NCBI GenBank assembly: GCA_031472005.1
Contig: PZJY01000008.1
Location: forward strand, 992,001 to 1,056,000
DNA length: 64,000 bases
Direction: 5' to 3'
Origin: Tetracladium setigerum
Lineage: Eukaryota > Ascomycota > Leotiomycetes > Helotiales
A model generated the notes under the pieces. It saw only the letters and a program-made list of their open reading frames with translations, did not search any database and was not told the origin of the DNA. The position numbers and the translations under genes were made by a program. Shown here piece by piece: positions 59,216-64,000 of this stretch; positions within the stretch are counted from its first letter, which is position 1; each line of letters starts with the position of its first letter.

Positions 59216-59971
59216 TGTTCGTAACACGCAGTTAGTCTGTAGGAAATAGACCGCGCCGTACCAAATCACCTTGCTACTAGTAATAATGACAGTGACCATT
59301 CTCTCTAATCTTAGACTCGTACCAAACAGAGGGTCTGACGGCTGAAAGCTTGTATTTATATGGAGCGGCGATTTTCAAAAGAGGCCTCAGTCCGCTGAAT
59401 TGTTATCGGCAGAGCGATCTAATCATTCTACCATGGTAGTTCATTACTTTCTTCGTGAAGTGGTCTTCAGCCAGGAGAAGCTCCCTTGGTGTCATTTGAA
59501 TATGAGGGTAAGAGAAGCCCTAAGCATTACCAGCGAAGTTACAATAATAAGAAAACCAAAAGCTAAAATGATTGGAGATGCTGTCTGATTCGATTTGTAT
59601 GGCTCTAGAGATATATCTGCATGCCTAAAAAGTTCTAACCTCGCAGGTAATCTCCTACGAAAAGCGCCCAAATTCTCATTTGCATCGGCTTCGATATAGC
59701 CGGTGGTTGGTTAGGTCTGGCATATTCCTCTTGCCTTGAGACTGAGATCTAGAGCCAAGCGGGGGATTTTTCGAAAAGGCTAGCCTGTACTATCAAGCGT
59801 CCCTGTCCGTAACGACTGTATTTGGGGCAATTTTTTTTTATTTAAACCCGGGAATCTGGCCTAGAGGTTTTAGAACATACTAGCACAAGGGCCCAAAGGG
59901 AAGCCAACCTAGCTTGAAAACCGCCCGGTCACTTATCTTCGAAAGTTTTCAAGGTCGAATTTTCGCCGCTT
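59216..59971. other. Intergenic region, no gene seen
   Basis: Between the AT-rich block and the 3' end of the Zn2Cys6 gene. I looked for the missing N-terminal part of the acetyltransferase here and did not find it. One frame of 62 codons at 59400-59588 has no recognisable features. Confidence 0.45.
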
Positions 59972-62236
59972 TCATGGCTGTGGAATGGGCCTCTGACTTT
60001 CTAGAACATTGTCCAAGGAGCTGTAGCACGTAGTAGAAACCGAGCTTCTGCGCACTCGAAGACTATTTCTAACTGAGCAGCCGTCGCCTCTTAGTACCAA
60101 GATGCCTGCCAATGGCACGGATGCAAGGAATTTGCGAGATAATATAGTTCGTTCTTTTACAGAAAGGGATCTCCAAAATTGCGTCTGTGCCTCTGGATTT
60201 TGCACCCCTGAACTAGGGTCTGCCAGATACTGACGCTCATCAAAAAACTTCGACTGGCCAATTTCTCGCTTGTAGGTTTGTCTCTCCTGAACATAATCCA
60301 TTTCGAGTTCTAATTGAGCTGCAAAGTACTCTGTAATCGGGTGGAACGTCCCGATCACCTTCATAGTTGCAAGCAGAAAGGTGGCATTTGAGATGTCATC
60401 GCGATTCGGGAGATTATTGGACCCCAGGTCGTGGCAATACACGAGACCCGCGAAATACAAACAAAAACCCGTCCAAGGATTTATCTAAAACGATTAGTCC
60501 TGACACTAAGGATATAGATGCAGTATAGGAACCTACTCTGGACATGTCTTGCTGGCTGACCAAGCGAATAGTACTGGTAATTGCATGGGCCGCTGTGGTG
60601 CACCTGGCAATACTTTGGCTAATAATGTTGCTGCCCTGACAGGTCAGTGATTTACTGATGGCTGTTCGGTGCAAGCATATGGTCGCAGCCTGTAGGGCCA
60701 TGCCGAGGAAAATAGCATTTGGGTCGCGAAGCTCATGAGCAACCTTAAAGTGCTCCGGAAGATACAGAAAGGTATTTGATAGGGAGTTGTCCATTTCTCG
60801 GTGCCTATCCCAAAATGATTCATCGCTCCCCTTTTGTGTAGATTGAAATGTTGAACTTTGTTGTATGTGCTCATATTCACGGGCCAATAGAGTGGTTGCC
60901 AGAATTACCCCGGAAAAGGAAGAAGGAATGTTTGACGCCCCGCCTTCAACCATTGCTTCTGCGAGAGAAATGCTTGCTTCCTTGAGTTCGCTGTCGAAGC
61001 TTGCCTCTGAGATAGGGAGATATGTGAAAATCTAAAACGTCAGTAGTACTCACGATATGAACGAATGCTACTTAATTACCCCACTCTCTTGAATGGTCAT
61101 CGGCCAGCCGCCCAATGCACTAGCCCAGCGGTCACACAGATACGCCGCCCAAAATGTCCGGCGTCGTTCCTCGAGTTCAATAATATCTTCTGTCGGAGGA
61201 AGGAACTCTGCCGCATAGACGCTGGGCCGATCGACGCAATGCAAGCCGATCATTTGTGCCAAACGCACGCACTTTGCAGTACTTGTCCACGCTCTCGTGA
61301 TATGCATCCTCTGAGCCTCAACAGTTGCAATCAAACACCAACTTTGAACGTCGTGCACAGTAATGTGTGGTTCACCAATCCCCTACCCTTCTGTGAGCTC
61401 GGTCTGGGAGTTGTGTGCATCAACTAACCTCCATCTCCACATGTTCGGCATGTTTTCTCGCTCTCTGAATAAGAACTTCGTAGATTCTCCCGTATTTTGG
61501 TGTTATAGATGCTGCTATGGACCACATGGCATACTGTAGTGCCAGAAAGGGTCGGAGATTAAGCCCAAGTTTCCGTGTTGCATAAAATCTTGACTTGTTT
61601 ATCATGGGAATATAAGGATGGACTTGGTCAAAGTATATAGTTAACCTAATTGGTGAGCGCTTGTAACTCATTAATCTTTGGGGGGGGGGGGGGGGGGGGG
61701 GGGGCAGTGCTTACAACTCCTCTTGGATTTCCTCTGGAGGAAGAGGTTCTTGCAAACCTAGGCTATTGAGATCTTGCGACCTGAAAGGAGAAATCTCGGT
61801 TGGGATATATTCTAAGCCCGCAGAATTAAATACGTTCTCTGCAAACAGATGATAACCATTACCGTCCATGATGTGGCCTCTAAATGTGATCGGAGACGCA
61901 TTTTCGTCCTCGCTTTGAAGATTGTCATCTTGCGCACAATTGTTGGTTTTTAATGTTGGCTTCCGTGTCGCATGAAGGGCGAGTTTGGATTCTGCGGCAT
62001 CTATCATGACCTATGAGCTCCCGGGATAGAAAGAGCGAGTACAGAAAAATCTTACGCAGTCTTGCCTCCAATTCTTTAATATCGGGTCGCTTCCAGCTCG
62101 GAGCGCTCCTCTTGCGTTCAGGATATGTGCATTCGCGCTTTGTCTCTAGACATCTTCCACACTTTGGTTGATTCCGGTCACATCTCAATTTTCGATCATG
62201 GCATATCTTGCAAGACATGATTCCTAGTGTTGGCAT
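59972..62236 (-). CDS. Zn2Cys6 transcription factor with fungal-specific regulatory domain
   Basis: Six exons, 62236-62056, 62000-61715, 61645-61429, 61382-61080, 61031-60537 and 60484-59972, give 664 residues. The zinc cluster CKICHDRKLRC then DRNQPKCGRCLETKREC has the six Cys in C-x2-C-x6-C-x6-C-x2-C-x6-C spacing and binds CGG-type half sites. The middle domain starts LLTIYFDQVHPYIPMINKSR and includes ITRAWTSTAKCVRLAQMIGL and LEERRRTFWAAYLCDRWASA, typical of the Fungal_trans family. The second intron (61646-61714) contains a run of 25 C (sense strand), and another run of 18 lies about 40 nt upstream of the start. It is divergent from an MFS transporter, so that transporter is its likely target. 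An alternative start is Met-7. Confidence 0.9.
61680..61704. repeat. Poly-G run of 25 within an intron
   Basis: 25 consecutive G on the plus strand, so C in the transcript, inside the 69-nt second intron of the Zn2Cys6 gene. It makes up more than a third of that intron. The exact length in the genome is uncertain because long homopolymers are poorly read. Confidence 0.9.
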
Positions 62237-62843
62237 TGTGCTCGCAGAATTTCAGGAGCAACTTATCGTGAGCTAGGGGGGGGGGGGGGGGGGAGACCTT
62301 TTGCCAAGTTTCTCTCTGGTGCAAATGAGACGAAGTCAATGGCATGACATTGAACCGTTCCCGAACTGTGGTATTTCGGCCGAGTGCCCGGCAAACGGGA
62401 CCATTTTTCTCCGAACAGTCCTACTTTGTAATTAAGTTTACTCTAGCTCAAGCAGATCTTCCCCACAACCATCAAAGTGTAAGCTCTCTCTAGATGTATA
62501 TCAGACATGGCCTATTTCGGCGGTACATTCATCACACGGCTTCGGCCTCGTTTTCACCGCATTTATTTGCGGGCTTCCACTAACTTGACCTTTATCTCGA
62601 GTTTTCCGCCGTTTTCGGGTGCCCCATCTACATGATTGCAAAGCTATTGGAGGCTTAAAATCCCGAATATATCTTCCAGACATTTAGGATCAATGAAAAG
62701 GCTCCTCTCCCATTGCCCAAAGTACTTCGTTTGCTCACACTTCTGCCATTCCAATGTTAATTCCATCTTTCTGGTCCTAAATCACTTTCCCATACTGTAC
62801 TGTTTTCACATCTCGCTAGAGGCAGCGACTTCTCTCTTTTGCA
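62237..62843. promoter_or_regulatory. Divergent promoter between Zn2Cys6 regulator and MFS transporter
   Basis: 607 bp between opposed starts. It includes the 18-G run and CGG/CCG-containing words (for example around 62370-62400) that could serve a zinc-cluster factor, but no site is proven. Confidence 0.5.
62276..62293. repeat. Poly-G run of 18 in the TF 5' leader
   Basis: 18 consecutive G on the plus strand, 40 nt upstream of the Zn2Cys6 start codon and within the divergent TF/MFS promoter. Long pure G runs can form G-quadruplexes. Confidence 0.9.
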
Positions 62844-64000
62844 ATGGATAATTCACTTAACAACCAAGAAGTCCTGGAAGCGGGCGCCCTTCCCCATCAC
62901 CCTCTGAGCAAACCACCTTTCTCTCAAAGCTGCGGGCACGAACCAAACCTCTCGCCTTCGCAGTCATTTGCGGCTCTCTTACACTCGACTCGTTCAACGT
63001 CACGGGACTAACCTACGGACAATTGAATATTTCAGAGCATTATAATGTTATCGTAACGACGGCAAGTTGGAGCTTGAGCGCTTATGCTCTGGCCTTTGGC
63101 AGTCTTCTTCTTCTTGCAGGCCGAGCCGGTAAGCCATCCCCCGAACATAACGCCAATGGCAATTGAGAACTATTCTCTTTGGAAGAGGTGAAAACTAACG
63201 AGACACGCTCCGGGATTAGGAGACATGTACGGCCACAAAAATGTCTATTCATTCGGTCTCGCTTTCTTCTCCCTCTTCGCCCTCCTGGCCGCAAGTATCG
63301 ACAGCAATTTTGTCGCCTTGTGCATTTTCCGGGCGCTTCAAGGCGCATCCGCGGCATGTACAGTGCCAACAGCGTACGCCATGGTTGGAGTTACATATCA
63401 AGGCCAGGCACGAGAGATGGCAGTAGCCGCCCTTGGAGTGAGCTCTACTACTGGTGCTATCATGGGTAGCATAGGTACGTGAAAGATCCCTGTCCACGGC
63501 GATGAAAACTCGCAGTCACTAACATGGTTCCAAAGTTGGGGGGGCATTTGCATCAACCGATCTCGGTTATCGAGGCGCTCTGTGGCTCTCCTTTGGCATT
63601 AGCACAGTGCTTTGCGCACTTGCTTTCTTACTCCTGGAACCGACCCCTCGCGATCCTTCCATCGAACGGAAACCGCTTGATGTTATTGGAGCGTTTCTCG
63701 TCACCGCCTCATGCGCCATACTGGTTTACGGGTTCACAGAAGCACCAACTGGGTGGAGTCACGCGAAAGTCATTGCACCGATCACTCTTGGTGTCCTCCT
63801 CCTTATCTCATTCATCTTGTTCGAACAATTCGTTGTATGGAAGTTTCTGCCACACGTGGACCCGCTAATACCAACGAGAGTGTGGACTTACTCTAACCTG
63901 GTGCCTCTAACAATCGAGACAGGTTTCATATTCGGATGTTTCTTCCTTTCGGTTCTCAATGGGTCAACATTCTTACTTCGGGTTCAAGAGGTTTGTCTCC
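62844..64000 (+). CDS. MFS drug/metabolite efflux transporter, 3' end outside window
   Basis: Exons 62844-63128, 63220-63474 and 63536 to beyond 64000, with introns of 91 and 61 nt. After a hydrophilic start (MDNSLNNQEVLEAGALPHHP), a -1 slip at the A run 62910-62912 leads to KLRARTKPLAFAVICGSLTL, the first membrane helix. Then come TTASWSLSAYALAFGSLLLL and AGRAGDMYGHKNVY (the MFS motif A region, G-R-x-G-D), followed by FRALQGASAACTVPTAYAMV and, after intron 2, VGGAFASTDLGYRGALW. At least seven membrane segments are visible before the window ends. This is the pattern of H+-coupled 12-14 helix efflux pumps (DHA families). Substrate unknown; its divergent Zn2Cys6 neighbour suggests inducible expression. 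Confidence 0.85.

Overview
The window is chromosomal DNA of a filamentous ascomycete (Pezizomycotina), most likely a leotiomycete. The signs are short GT-AG introns of about 46-150 nt (two GC-AG) with CTAAC-type branch points, genes on both strands with no operons, housekeeping proteins that read as Pezizomycotina orthologues, and a Zn2Cys6 regulator beside an MFS transporter. The lineage is inferred, since no marker gene names a species.

Layout. 1-13 kb is housekeeping: pyrroline-5-carboxylate reductase (5' end outside the window), an SCF-type F-box/WD40 protein, a ZIP9/Atx2-type metal transporter divergent from the histone acetyltransferase HAT1, and mitochondrial ribosomal protein L7/L12, which shares a promoter with midasin. 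13.2-28.0 kb is one giant gene for midasin (Rea1/Mdn1, about 4,900 residues). 49.4-55.7 kb is housekeeping again: an unrecognised putative mitochondrial protein divergent from the splicing factor SYF2, COQ11 divergent from the YEATS protein YAF9, and a DUF202 membrane protein. 57.8-64 kb is accessory: a 5'-truncated acetyltransferase-like gene next to a very AT-rich, RIP-like block, then a Zn2Cys6 regulator divergent from an MFS transporter that runs off the right end.

The centre, 28.8-47.6 kb, holds the main novelty: three successive copies of one head-to-head module. In each, a minus-strand gene with a DUF6590-type domain diverges from a plus-strand gene for an acidic coiled-coil protein. 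The DUF6590 copies are paralogues of each other and so are the coiled-coil copies. Copies B and C of the DUF6590 gene share two intron positions with the same phase. The pair therefore duplicated as a unit, which suggests that the two products work together. Their function is unknown; a self/non-self or stress role is only a guess.

Sequence quality. At least twelve reading-frame breaks lie inside clearly conserved genes, and almost all can be repaired by adding one base, usually in a short homopolymer. They hit essential genes such as midasin. This pattern is typical of homopolymer undercalling in sequencing, so I treat these genes as intact and give spans across the breaks.
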